Shown: positions 16,335 to 25,212 of the stretch, piece by piece
Layout: every line of letters begins with the position of its first letter
How positions within the stretch are numbered: position 1 is the stretch's first letter
NCBI GenBank assembly: GCA_934183185.1
Contig: CAKPSO010000002.1
Location: forward strand, 11,825 to 75,824
Reading direction: 5' to 3'
Length of the DNA stretch: 64,000 nt
From: an uncultured Bacilli bacterium
Lineage (GTDB): Bacteria; Bacillota_I; Bacilli_A; RF39; UBA660
Translations under genes and position numbers: made by a program
Notes under the pieces: model-generated
What the model saw: the letters and a program-made list of their open reading frames with translations, nothing else
Databases searched by the model: none
Told to the model about the DNA's origin: nothing

Positions 16335-16475
16335 CTATCTACATTTTATTGGTCTAGCTATACCATCAATAACGCCTACTATAAATACTAAGGCATTCAC
16401 GATACCAAAAGCTGCCCAAAAAGAAAGCCCACCACCTTGGGTATTTTTTAATTCATTTTGTGTTAATTCTTGCAT
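16335..16475 (-). CDS. Double-glycine leader peptide B (candidate bacteriocin)
   Basis: 46 residues, with GGAGG seven bases before the ATG. The leader MQELTQNELKNTQGG aligns position by position with that of peptide A. The predicted mature part is 31 residues, starts GLSFWAAFG, is strongly hydrophobic through the middle, contains GVIDG (GxxxG) and ends ARPIKCR. One long hydrophobic helix with a basic Cys-containing end suits membrane insertion. It begins directly after the accessory gene, and its stop lies inside the ribosome site of peptide A. Confidence 0.8.
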   Translation of the reverse strand: MQELTQNELKNTQGGGLSFWAAFGIVNALVFIVGVIDGIARPIKCR

Positions 16476-16476
16476 A

Positions 16477-16908
16477 TTACTTCCTCCAAACTTTTTCTTT
16501 TAAATAATCCCATAGAGTCATTTTATTCTGTTCTAATGATACTTCAATCAGAGGTATAGGAGTAGATAGTTTAGACGTTTCTATTAGAACCGGTAGATAA
16601 ACTTTATTATTTTCCATTATACTTTCTCTCTCTATTTTCTTTATATCATATGTATATTTCTTTTTATTGTATAGAAATTTATTACTATTAAGCCATAAAT
16701 CTATATCTTGGTATGGAACTATTACTTGATATAAATTATTCTCTTTTATCTGTATTATAAACTTTTTCTGACCTACATAAGATAATTTAAAAAATATTAA
16801 AATAAATAATATTATAAAAATCAATAAACTACGATGAAGTACATATAAAGGTAATTTGAAATAATCTCGTTCATAATTACCACTAGTAAGACTATTAATT
16901 ATTTTCAT
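16477..16908 (-). CDS. One-TM accessory protein of the peptide exporter
   Basis: 143 residues. A single transmembrane helix lies at about residues 26-46 (LLIFIILFILIFF), after a short cytosolic N-terminus; the rest is a predicted extracytoplasmic beta-rich domain. The position, directly after and overlapping the exporter by 14 bp, and the topology match the HlyD-like accessory proteins of bacteriocin exporters, but it is much shorter than ordinary members (over 400 residues) and lacks their coiled coil. It may be a minimal adaptor or an immunity factor. Confidence 0.65.
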   Translation of the reverse strand: MKIINSLTSGNYERDYFKLPLYVLHRSLLIFIILFILIFFKLSYVGQKKFIIQIKENNLYQVIVPYQDIDLWLNSNKFLYNKKKYTYDIKKIERESIMENNKVYLPVLIETSKLSTPIPLIEVSLEQNKMTLWDYLKEKVWRK

Positions 16909-18976
16909 AGCAGATACCTTCTCTCATTTCTATTTTTCGATTAAATAGATCATTATTGTGGTAACGGTGTGAAATAATTATAAAAGTCTTTTCAGGATAC
17001 TTAGTAAATATATTGGTAAGTATTTCTCTTTCTCTATCAATATCTATTTCATTTAGACTCTCATCAAATATATACAAATCAGCATTCTTATAAATAGCTC
17101 TGGCAAGAATTATTCTTTGCCTTTCTCCACCACTTATATTAAAGCCATTTTCTTCTAATAGCATATTATATTTTAATGGATTGTTTTCTACTATTTCATC
17201 TACTTTGCATAAGGCGCATATATCTAAAAATGATTCATATTCTTCTTCGCTATCTAAATGAATATTTTGGTATACTGAGTCTTGAAATAAGATTTCATTC
17301 TGAGATAAGTAACATACCTGTCTTTTTAGAGTATCATTATCATACTCAGATAATGGATATTTATCTAGAGTTATACTTCCAGTAACTTGGGGTATTATTC
17401 CAGCTAATATTTTAGCTAGAGTACTTTTACCACTACCGCTTTTACCATAAATTAATACACGGTCACGAGCTTTTATTTCTAACGAAATTCCATTTAGAAT
17501 TTTTCTTTTAGGACTATATTGATAACTTAAATCCTTTACCATTATATTTCCAATAATTTTCTCTTTCTTCATTTTGATATTCTGAGCTTCATCTTGTGGT
17601 ATTTGAAATAAGTCATCTACTCTTTCAATGGAAAGTTTGGCATCCCTCCACTTATATCCTATATCAAAAAGATTTCTAATTGGTTCAAAAAAATAAACTA
17701 ATAATGTATAGAAAGTGAGAAGTTGTCCTAATGATATATTATCTTTTAGGACCATGAAAGAGCCTACAATTATAACCAAGAGAATGCCTATTTCTTCGAT
17801 TAAATCACTTAGTGAACGTAAGTAGGTAAAAATAGTTGAAGTTCTGTAACTTACTTGTAAATACTCTTTTAATTTGGTAATGAAATTATGTTCTACATAC
17901 TTTTCTATACCAAATCCACGTACTGTTTCCATTCCTGATATTGTTTCAACTAAATAAGAATTAGTAATATTAGCTTTTTCTTTTAATACTTTCATTCTTT
18001 TAGAAAACAATTGCCAAGATATTAGTATTATAATAACTAATATTAAAGTAATTACTATTAATATGCTTGATAATTGTATGCTTAGTTTAAGTAATACTAT
18101 AATAACTGTTATTAAAAGAAAAGTATCAACAAAGCAGGTAACAAAAACTTTTCCTAGAAAATCTTTTATATTTTCTAAATCCTGAACTCTAGCTACTATT
18201 TCTCCTGTAGAATGATTTTTATAATATAAATATGGGAGGGATAATAATTTGTGGTAAACATCTGTAAGAAGACTATTACTAATTACGTGATTGAAATGAT
18301 GTAGTAATAAGTTTCTCCATAATTCAAGCCATTTTTTTAATAATATTACGAACATAAATGAAATTCCACCAAAATAAAGATTCGTAATGGATGAATATTG
18401 GATCACATAATCTAGTAATACTTGGAATTCAAATGATGAGACTATACTTAAAAAAGTAGTAAATGCTGATATTAAAGCTAAGCATATTAAATTCTTTCTA
18501 TACTTATAAATTATCTTCTTGATTTTTGGCATTATTAATGATGAGTCTGTGTAATTAGGTATTTTCTTAACGGGGTATAAACATAAATATAAATCAGAAG
18601 ATATTTTATTGAAGTCAAGAAAACTTATTTTTTTAATAGACGAGGCTGGATCTGCTATTAAAATCTTTTTTCTTTTATAGTCTATTTTGTAGATAACTAT
18701 AAAGTGTTGGTAACTATTATTTATAACTACGTGGGCTATACATGGTAAATCATTTTGATCCATATCTTCAATTTTACCTTTTAGTCCTTTAGTAGAAAAA
18801 TTAAACTTTTTTGCAGCTTCCAATAAAGAATAGGCATCTACTCCATCTTTGGTTGTATGAGTAATATCTCTTAAATATTCTTTTGAAGCTCCACCACCAT
18901 AATACTTCATTATCATAAGTAAGGATGCTACCCCACAATCTTTAATTCCATCTTGAGATACAAATGGATATTTCAT
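16895..18976 (-). CDS. C39-peptidase-containing ABC exporter (PCAT) for double-glycine peptides
   Basis: About 693 residues from the ATG at 18976, seven to nine bases after AGGAGGTGA; an upstream ATG would add 22 residues across the promoter palindrome. The N-terminal C39 protease has its catalytic Cys in KDCGVASL (Cys14), His in YQHFIVIY and Asp in IADPAS. A six-helix membrane domain follows, then the ATPase: Walker A YGKSGSGKSTLA, Q-loop YLSQNE, signature ISGGERQRI, Walker B LYIFDES, switch His IISHRY. Such proteins cut the leader after GG and export the peptide. It is the first gene of the unit, upstream of the accessory protein and peptides B, A and C. Confidence 0.93.
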   Translation of the reverse strand: MKYPFVSQDGIKDCGVASLLMIMKYYGGGASKEYLRDITHTTKDGVDAYSLLEAAKKFNFSTKGLKGKIEDMDQNDLPCIAHVVINNSYQHFIVIYKIDYKRKKILIADPASSIKKISFLDFNKISSDLYLCLYPVKKIPNYTDSSLIMPKIKKIIYKYRKNLICLALISAFTTFLSIVSSFEFQVLLDYVIQYSSITNLYFGGISFMFVILLKKWLELWRNLLLHHFNHVISNSLLTDVYHKLLSLPYLYYKNHSTGEIVARVQDLENIKDFLGKVFVTCFVDTFLLITVIIVLLKLSIQLSSILIVITLILVIIILISWQLFSKRMKVLKEKANITNSYLVETISGMETVRGFGIEKYVEHNFITKLKEYLQVSYRTSTIFTYLRSLSDLIEEIGILLVIIVGSFMVLKDNISLGQLLTFYTLLVYFFEPIRNLFDIGYKWRDAKLSIERVDDLFQIPQDEAQNIKMKKEKIIGNIMVKDLSYQYSPKRKILNGISLEIKARDRVLIYGKSGSGKSTLAKILAGIIPQVTGSITLDKYPLSEYDNDTLKRQVCYLSQNEILFQDSVYQNIHLDSEEEYESFLDICALCKVDEIVENNPLKYNMLLEENGFNISGGERQRIILARAIYKNADLYIFDESLNEIDIDREREILTNIFTKYPEKTFIIISHRYHNNDLFNRKIEMREGICYENN

Positions 18977-19009
18977 AATTATTATCACCTCCTGATAATA
19001 ATTATTATA
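18975..19009 (-). promoter_or_regulatory. Palindrome enclosing the exporter ribosome site, overlapping a -10 box
   Basis: A perfect 13-bp inverted repeat (18975-18987 with 18993-19005) has as its 5-nt loop exactly the GGAGG of the exporter gene; the stem base reaches the ATG. A TATAAT hexamer lies at 19004-19009, touching the outer arm, with no good -35 box. It may be a repressor operator over the start site, or, if transcription begins further upstream, an RNA hairpin holding the ribosome site in its loop. Confidence 0.6.
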
Positions 19010-19056
19010 AGAAAGTTGGAAGATGACTGCATTTTTTTTCAAAAAAGTTAAAAAAA

Positions 19057-19085
19057 ATGAAAAAAACAGTATTTTTCAACTGTTT
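19057..19085 (-). terminator. Terminator of the pheST operon
   Basis: A stem AAACAGT/ACTGTTT (19064-19070 with 19079-19085) overlaps the end of pheT and is followed by a run of seven T on the minus strand. Confidence 0.75.
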
Positions 19086-21439
19086 CTTACGTAAGAATTG
19101 GTTTTTTTCGTTACTTCATCAATTATTTTATTAAATATGATCATTACTTCTTCATCACTTAAAGTACGATTTTGATCACTAAATGTTAAGTTGAAAGCAA
19201 TAGAGCGTTCGTCAGAAGCAACGTTTTCGCCTTCATATACATCAAATATAGTTATGTTTGTTAGTAAATGCCCAGCTGCTTTTTTGATAACTGTCATTAA
19301 CAGTTCTGCTGTTGTACCCTTTTTAACTACGAAAGCAATGTCTTTAGAAATAGATGGGTATTTAGATAGTTCCTTATATTGCATTTTCTTTACTCTAAAT
19401 GAGAATAGTTTATCTAAATTTATTTCCATAACGTAAATAGAATCTTTAGTAATACTTGGGTGTATTTTACCTATTATTCCTATTTTAGTACCATTTAAGA
19501 TAATAGATGCACTTTGTCCTGGATGAAGTTCTTTTGGAAGATCAGTAACAGTTAGGGCGTAACGATTTTGATATCCCAAGTATTCTAGTAATTCTTCTAA
19601 GATACCCTTTATATAATAGAAGTCTACGGTTATTTTTTCTAATCCTACTGAATAATTACCTGTCATTAGTACAGCTAGTTTATTTTCTTCATAGTACTTT
19701 CCTTCTTTTTTATAGAAACCTTTACCCACCTCATAAAGAAAAATATCTTTTTGGCCTCTAGCTTTATTATAATTATATATATCCATAAGTGATGGAATTA
19801 AGCTGTAGCGTAAGCTGTTTCTATCATTACTCATTGGATCTAGGACTTTAACCATTTCTACATCATCAGTAGTATATTTGCCTGCTTCTTTATCTGATAT
19901 AAGAGCATAGCTTAGGGTTTCGTTTAAGCCAAGCATAGCCATCTTATTGCGTACTATACGTAGATTTTTATTTACACTACCTGGTTTAACTGGTAAAATC
20001 ATTGCTTTTCCTACTATTTTATCTATTCCATATATTCTACCTACTTCTTCTATTAAGTCTTCTTTAATAGAAATATCAATTCTTCTAGTAGGAACTGTTA
20101 CAGTAATTACATCACTATTAGTAGCTGTTTCAAATCCTAAGCGTTTAAAAATTGATAGTATTTCGTCTTTAGATATTTCAATACCTAAGACACTATTAAT
20201 TTTTTCTGTAGTTATAGATATTTTCTTATCTTGAATATTTAATTTATTATATTCAACCATACCACCAACTATTTCGGCATCGGCATATTTTTCCAATAAA
20301 TGACAGCTTCTTAGCATAGCCATATAAGTTCTTTTAGGATCTAATCCTTTCTCAAAACGATTACTTGCTTCACTTCTTAATACTTTTTTAGAGGTTTTAC
20401 GAATACTTGTGGCATCAAAAATAGCTGATTCAATTATTATGTTTTTAGTATCCATTTCTATTTCTGTAGTTAATCCTCCCATAACTCCAGCAAGGCCAAC
20501 TGCACCATCCTTATTAGCAATTACGATATCACTATTAGATAGTGTTCTTAATTCATTATCTAGAGTTACTAGTTCTTCGTTATCTGATGCCATTCTTACG
20601 GTTAGACTATTTCCTAACCTATCACTATCATAATAATGTAGAGGTTGTCCTGTTTCTAGCATAACATAGTTAGAAATATCAACAATATTATTAATTGGAC
20701 GAATACCTGATGCTATCAATCTATTCTTTATGAAATCTGGGCTTTCTTTGATAGTTACATTTTTTACTTGTTTAGCTAAGAATAATTGGCAATTAGAGGT
20801 TTCAATATTTAATTTGAAAGTATCATTTATATTATCGTTATTTTCTGTAAAAGTTAAATCAATGTCTTTAACTTCTTTATCATATAGGGCTCCTATTTCA
20901 TAGGCCATTCCTAGGATACTTAGTAAGTCTCCTCTATTTGAAGTAAGTTCAAAGTCAATTACTTCATCATCTAATCCTAATAATTTTATTGGATCTTCTC
21001 CAACTACAGCATCACTAGGTAATTCATGTATACCAGCAACATCTTTTTCCTTTAAAAATTTATGTTCAAGACCAAGTTCAGCTATGGAACAAAGCATACC
21101 ATTTGATTCTTCACCACGAATTGTTCCCTTTTTGATGACTCCTCCTGGTAATACAGCCCCATCTAAGGCAACTATTACTTTTAATCCAGTTCTAACATTT
21201 GGAGCTCCGCAAACTATCTGTAGTACTTCTTTTCCAACATTTACTTTGCATATATGTAAGTGATCACTATTAGGATGATTGATACATTCTAATACTTCTC
21301 CAATCACTAAATTAGATACTGGTAATAATGGGCCACATGAGTCGTATTCATTACCAATACTAGTCATATCTTCAGCTAATGTTTTAGTATCAACAGGAAT
21401 ATCTACATATTCTTTAACAAAATTTCTACTTAATTTCAT
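19076..21439 (-). CDS. pheT: Phenylalanyl-tRNA synthetase beta subunit
   Basis: Beta chain of the (alpha-beta)2 PheRS that charges tRNA-Phe. 787 residues from the ATG at 21439, chosen because AAAGG lies nine bases upstream; earlier ATGs sit in the ribosome site. Domains in order: tRNA-binding OB fold (about 40-150, with HPNSDHLHICKVNVG and QIVCGAPN), B3/B4 editing domain (FELTSNRGDLLSILGMAYEI, RKTSKKVLRSEASNRFEKGL), B5 and the C-terminal ferredoxin-fold anticodon domain (KYPSISKDIAFVV). It overlaps pheS by 14 bp. Intact. Confidence 0.97.
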   Translation of the reverse strand: MKLSRNFVKEYVDIPVDTKTLAEDMTSIGNEYDSCGPLLPVSNLVIGEVLECINHPNSDHLHICKVNVGKEVLQIVCGAPNVRTGLKVIVALDGAVLPGGVIKKGTIRGEESNGMLCSIAELGLEHKFLKEKDVAGIHELPSDAVVGEDPIKLLGLDDEVIDFELTSNRGDLLSILGMAYEIGALYDKEVKDIDLTFTENNDNINDTFKLNIETSNCQLFLAKQVKNVTIKESPDFIKNRLIASGIRPINNIVDISNYVMLETGQPLHYYDSDRLGNSLTVRMASDNEELVTLDNELRTLSNSDIVIANKDGAVGLAGVMGGLTTEIEMDTKNIIIESAIFDATSIRKTSKKVLRSEASNRFEKGLDPKRTYMAMLRSCHLLEKYADAEIVGGMVEYNKLNIQDKKISITTEKINSVLGIEISKDEILSIFKRLGFETATNSDVITVTVPTRRIDISIKEDLIEEVGRIYGIDKIVGKAMILPVKPGSVNKNLRIVRNKMAMLGLNETLSYALISDKEAGKYTTDDVEMVKVLDPMSNDRNSLRYSLIPSLMDIYNYNKARGQKDIFLYEVGKGFYKKEGKYYEENKLAVLMTGNYSVGLEKITVDFYYIKGILEELLEYLGYQNRYALTVTDLPKELHPGQSASIILNGTKIGIIGKIHPSITKDSIYVMEINLDKLFSFRVKKMQYKELSKYPSISKDIAFVVKKGTTAELLMTVIKKAAGHLLTNITIFDVYEGENVASDERSIAFNLTFSDQNRTLSDEEVMIIFNKIIDEVTKKTNSYVRNS

Positions 21440-22484
21440 TTTCTTCATCCTTTCTGTCAAACTGTTTTAGGAAGCGAACATCATTTGTATATAGGTAACG
21501 AATATCAGGAATAGCATAACGGAACATTGTGAAACGATCTAATCCAGTTCCAAAGGCAAATCCTGTCCATTCTTCTGGGTCATATCCACCCATTCTTAGA
21601 ACGTTAGGATGAACCATACCGGCACCTAGTACTTCAATCCAACCAGTTTGTTTACATAATGAACACCCTTTACCACCACATTTAAAGCAACTAACGTCTA
21701 CTTCTACACTAGGTTCAGTGAAGGGGAAGAAACTTGGTCTAAATCTTACTTTCGTATTTTCTCCTAACATCTTTTTAGCAAATAGTTCTAAAGTCCCCTT
21801 TAAGTCAGCTAAACTAATATTTTTATCTATTACTAAACCTTCTACTTGCCCAAATTGATGAGAGTGGGTTGCATCATCATCTCTACGATATACTTTACCA
21901 GGACAAATCATACGAATTGGTTTCTTTTCTTCGTTATTTTGCATAGTTCTTGCTTGAACACTTGAAGTTTGAGTTCTTAATAAATATTCATCATCAATAT
22001 AGAATGTATCTTGACTATCACGAGCTGGATGTCCTAATGGAACATTTAAACGTTGAAAACAGTTCTCATCAGTTTCTATTTCTGGTCCATCTACTACATC
22101 ATAACCCATTGATACAAAGAAATCTTCTACATCTTCTACTATTCTATTAAATGGATGGCGTGTCCCTCTATTTAGTTTTTTACTTGGTAAACTAATGTCA
22201 ATAGTTTCAGTTAATAATTTGGCATCTAATTCCTTCTGTTTTAACTCTTTTTCTTTATCCTCTATTATGGTAGTTACATAAGTTCTTGCTTCATTAATAA
22301 CCTGACCAAAGTTTTTTCTTTCTTCTGGTAATAATTCTTTCATTTTACTAGAAAGCTCAGTTACTAGACCTTTTTTTCCTAAATATTTAACTTTTAATTC
22401 TTGAACTTCTTTTAAAGATTCAATATTTTCTATATCACCATTTAATTCTTCTTTTATAGTTCTGATTTTTTCATTTGTTTCCAT
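21426..22484 (-). CDS. pheS: Phenylalanyl-tRNA synthetase alpha subunit
   Basis: The catalytic class II chain. 352 residues, with GGAGG eight bases before the ATG. It has the N-terminal coiled coil (about 1-90), HPFNRIVEDVEDFF, GPEIETDENCFQRLNVPLGHP, the motif 2 region GKVYRRDDDATHSHQFGQVE, a Cys pair cluster CFKCGGKGCSLCKQTGW, and motif 3 GFAFGTGLDRFTM. The CxxC-type insertion is seen in some Bacillota PheS. It overlaps the hydrolase gene upstream by 31 bp and pheT downstream by 14 bp, so the three are one operon under the Phe T-box. Confidence 0.97.
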   Translation of the reverse strand: METNEKIRTIKEELNGDIENIESLKEVQELKVKYLGKKGLVTELSSKMKELLPEERKNFGQVINEARTYVTTIIEDKEKELKQKELDAKLLTETIDISLPSKKLNRGTRHPFNRIVEDVEDFFVSMGYDVVDGPEIETDENCFQRLNVPLGHPARDSQDTFYIDDEYLLRTQTSSVQARTMQNNEEKKPIRMICPGKVYRRDDDATHSHQFGQVEGLVIDKNISLADLKGTLELFAKKMLGENTKVRFRPSFFPFTEPSVEVDVSCFKCGGKGCSLCKQTGWIEVLGAGMVHPNVLRMGGYDPEEWTGFAFGTGLDRFTMFRYAIPDIRYLYTNDVRFLKQFDRKDEENEIK

Positions 22485-23176
22485 TTTCTTCCTCCTATTA
22501 AAAATGCTTGTATATAGTTTATAACTTTTTCTTTTTTTCTTCCTTTTACTAAAACATGTCTCCCATCTTTTACAGTAGTAAAGGTAACTTTAGATGATGG
22601 TATATTTTCTTCAATATATTTAAGTGTTTTATATGGTACTACTTCATCTTTATCTCCTTGCAGTACTAAGGCTTCTACTTTTACTTCTTTTAAACAATCA
22701 CGATAATTCTTGATTAATTTTCTAAATTCCATAACGGTTGAGATAGGAACTTTAATTAGTTTATAGAAAAAGTTTTTATATGATGCTTCACTATCAGATA
22801 AGGCTTTAAGATTACGAAAATCTTCTTTATATTGACTAACACTTAGATAATCATATGCTGCTGATAAAAAGACTACCTTCTTTATTTGGGAATATTTTGA
22901 TGCTAGATAGCCAGCTAAGACACCACCCATGCTATGCCCTATTACGTATATTTTATGGTAACCATTTTTTATTAAATATTCCATCTGCTTATCTACGGCA
23001 CTAACCCAATCTTCATATTTTACTTTATTAATAACATATTTTTCATGGGCAGGAAGTGTCCAAGCATATACATCAAATGAATTATTTAATTCTAAAGTAT
23101 TTACCAGATATTCATTATCTGATAGACCAGCACTAAAGCCATGGATAACTAGTATTGCCTTTCTAAATAGTTTCAT
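22454..23176 (-). CDS. Alpha/beta hydrolase (carboxylesterase-like), first gene of the pheST operon
   Basis: 240 residues. An alpha/beta hydrolase with early strand KAILVIHGFSAGLSDNEYL (oxyanion HGF), nucleophile elbow YVIGHSMGGVLAGYLA (Ser in GHSMGG), acid LQGDKDEVVPYKT and a late His GRHVLVKG. It resembles small monoglyceride lipase/Est30-type carboxylesterases; substrate unknown. It is not a normal member of a pheST operon, yet follows the T-box leader directly and overlaps pheS by 31 bp, so it should be induced on phenylalanine limitation. No signal peptide. Confidence 0.85.
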   Translation of the reverse strand: MKLFRKAILVIHGFSAGLSDNEYLVNTLELNNSFDVYAWTLPAHEKYVINKVKYEDWVSAVDKQMEYLIKNGYHKIYVIGHSMGGVLAGYLASKYSQIKKVVFLSAAYDYLSVSQYKEDFRNLKALSDSEASYKNFFYKLIKVPISTVMEFRKLIKNYRDCLKEVKVEALVLQGDKDEVVPYKTLKYIEENIPSSKVTFTTVKDGRHVLVKGRKKEKVINYIQAFLIGGRKWKQMKKSEL

Positions 23177-23186
23177 TATTTACCTC

Positions 23187-23404
23187 CAAAAAAGCGACCA
23201 CTCGTATAAGGACGAATGATCGCGGTACCACCTTAATTCATAGTATAAACTATGCAACTTTATTTTTTTAACGCAAAATTACGTCCAATATTAATTGGAA
23301 ACTCATAAGGTGAATTCATAAGAATCTATTTATTTGTTTGCACCAACCACAAATTCTCTGATAATAGATTATCTTATTACTACTTCTTATTCAACGTTTT
23401 TATG
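23187..23404 (-). promoter_or_regulatory. Phe T-box riboswitch leader
   Basis: The core AATTAAGGTGGTACCGCG lies at about 23221-23238. It is followed by a 12-bp terminator stem (GCGATCATTCGT with ACGAGTGGTCGC, 23193-23223) and a run of six T. Stem I contains TCAGAGAATTTG and GTGGTTGGTGCAA, and the specifier loop reads GAA-TTC-ACC, the standard context, giving the Phe codon TTC. This agrees with the downstream genes pheS and pheT. Confidence 0.93.
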
Positions 23405-23410
23405 TCAATG

Positions 23411-23439
23411 ATTATAACTCTAATCTTAGAGTTTGTAAA
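23411..23439 (-). promoter_or_regulatory. Promoter of the pheST T-box operon
   Basis: TTTACA (23434-23439) and TATAAT (23411-23416) separated by 17 bp on the minus strand. The spacer contains a small inverted repeat, ACTCT-AAGATT-AGAGT, of unknown meaning. Confidence 0.8.
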
Positions 23440-23443
23440 GGTA

Positions 23444-23989
23444 TTAAACTGTCATTAATTCAGTTTCTTTTTCTTTTAGTTTTTCTTCTATTAATTTATT
23501 GAATTTATTTACTAAGTCTTGAACTTTATTTTCTAGACTTTTCTTTTCATCATCTGAAGTCTCTTCTTTTTCAATATCTTCTAAGCTTTCATGTCTAATA
23601 TTTCTAATAGATACTTTACCATCTTCTGCCATAGCTTTAACTTGCTTGGTAAGCTCTTTTCTTCTTTCCTCAGTTAATACTGGAATGATGATACGAATAG
23701 ATTCTCCATCATTATTTGGAGTATATCCTAAATTAGATTCAAAAATAGCTTTTTCGATTGCACCTAAAGAGCTTCTATCATATGGTTTAATTAATAATTG
23801 TCTTGCTTCTGGTACTGATATAGTAGCTACTTGCTTTAATGGAGCTTTACTTCCATAATAATCAACTGTAATACCGTCTAAACTAGATGGATTAGCACGT
23901 CCTGCACGTACAGTTGAAAATCTATGATCTAGATTCTCTAAAGTTTTGTTCATTTTTTCTTCTGTTAACTTAATAACATCTGTATTCAT
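23444..23989 (-). CDS. frr: Ribosome recycling factor
   Basis: 181 residues. RRF with EF-G splits post-termination ribosomes. It has the three-helix bundle domain and small beta domain: LDHRFSTVRAGRANPSSLDG, VDYYGSKAPLKQVATISVPE, RQLLIKPYDRSSLGAIEKAI and IPVLTEERRKELTKQVKAMAE are typical. AGGAG precedes the ATG. It is separated from pheST by that operon's promoter and appears to be transcribed alone; the usual neighbours pyrH and tsf are not adjacent here. Confidence 0.97.
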   Translation of the reverse strand: MNTDVIKLTEEKMNKTLENLDHRFSTVRAGRANPSSLDGITVDYYGSKAPLKQVATISVPEARQLLIKPYDRSSLGAIEKAIFESNLGYTPNNDGESIRIIIPVLTEERRKELTKQVKAMAEDGKVSIRNIRHESLEDIEKEETSDDEKKSLENKVQDLVNKFNKLIEEKLKEKETELMTV

Positions 23990-24063
23990 ATATTTAAATC
24001 TCCTTTATTTAACTTATATTCTTATTTTAACATTATTAGCATTAATAAACAATAGAAATTTTG

Positions 24064-25212
24064 TTAAGAGGTTACTCTTTTCTTTTTAGATATAAAATTA
24101 TTGATTAGAATAAATATAATAGAAAATATTACTATGACTAGCATATTTATAAATATTGGTAACATATTAGATAAATTCATTACTTCAATAGCTGATAATA
24201 TATTATTTGAATTAATATACCAGTATGCTGGTAGAATATGAGCTACTGTTAGTATTGATGATGGTAACCATTCTGCAGGTATAAAAGCCCCACATAAAAA
24301 GGCAGACCCCAAAGCTATTACATTCACAATACCACTTATAGCTTCCTTACTACTTACTATAGTACTTATTAATAGGGCTATAGTTAGAGAACAGAATGTA
24401 AAAATAAAAGTATTTATAGAATAGATTAAACCTTTTATGGTAAATAAATCTCCCTTAAATAGGAACATTCCTAGTAAAATATATAATAACCAAACAATAC
24501 ATGTATAAATAAAACTTGCTAATAAGATATATTTATTATGAGTTTTATAATTCATACTACTGATAATAGTTCTCTTACGTATAGATTTTTCATGGAAACT
24601 AGATAATACTAAACAGATTATATAAATAACTACAGCCATAATACTATAACTAGCAAAGTTAAAATATCTAGATACCTTATTCTCAGTATTAGTATCTATT
24701 TTAGAGGTTACTTCTATACTTGACTTTTTATCTAGACTTTGATTAATAGATTCTATTAGATTGCTTTCATTATCAGTAGTCTTAGCATAAATGTTCTGTG
24801 TTTTTAAGTATCTAGAGAGCATCATTTCAGTTAGACTAGACATATAATCTTTAGTAGATTTAATATCTATCTTAGGATTCAGACCATTTAAAATATCTTT
24901 TCTATAACCATTAGGTATATAGATAATATAATTAATTTCTCTATAAAATAGAGCATCATCTCTAGCTTCTTCACTATTCTTTACTTTAATAATATTACTA
25001 TTATTTTCTAGATATTTGATTAGATTAGCTGTAAGGCCAATATTCTCATCATTATTTACTATTAATATATCTGGTTTACTAGCAGTAAAAGTAGTAGTCT
25101 GATTATTACTTGATGCATTCATACCACCAAATATAATAAGCATAACAGTATATATAATAATGGTAACTTTATATTTTTTAACTATTTGCCAATAAGTTTT
25201 AAATACTGTCAT
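24064..25212 (-). CDS. ABC-2 type permease (second subunit)
   Basis: 382 residues. One membrane helix near the N-terminus (about 14-32), a long extracytoplasmic region (about 40-185), then five or six helices to the C-terminus: the layout of ABC2_membrane_3/YhgE-NatB type permeases. The ATG lies within the end of the first permease (14-bp overlap). With its partner permease and the ATPase at 26380-27318 it forms a heterodimeric exporter. Substrate unknown; related systems export drugs, peptides or sodium. Confidence 0.85.
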   Translation of the reverse strand: MTVFKTYWQIVKKYKVTIIIYTVMLIIFGGMNASSNNQTTTFTASKPDILIVNNDENIGLTANLIKYLENNSNIIKVKNSEEARDDALFYREINYIIYIPNGYRKDILNGLNPKIDIKSTKDYMSSLTEMMLSRYLKTQNIYAKTTDNESNLIESINQSLDKKSSIEVTSKIDTNTENKVSRYFNFASYSIMAVVIYIICLVLSSFHEKSIRKRTIISSMNYKTHNKYILLASFIYTCIVWLLYILLGMFLFKGDLFTIKGLIYSINTFIFTFCSLTIALLISTIVSSKEAISGIVNVIALGSAFLCGAFIPAEWLPSSILTVAHILPAYWYINSNNILSAIEVMNLSNMLPIFINMLVIVIFSIIFILINNFISKKKRVTS

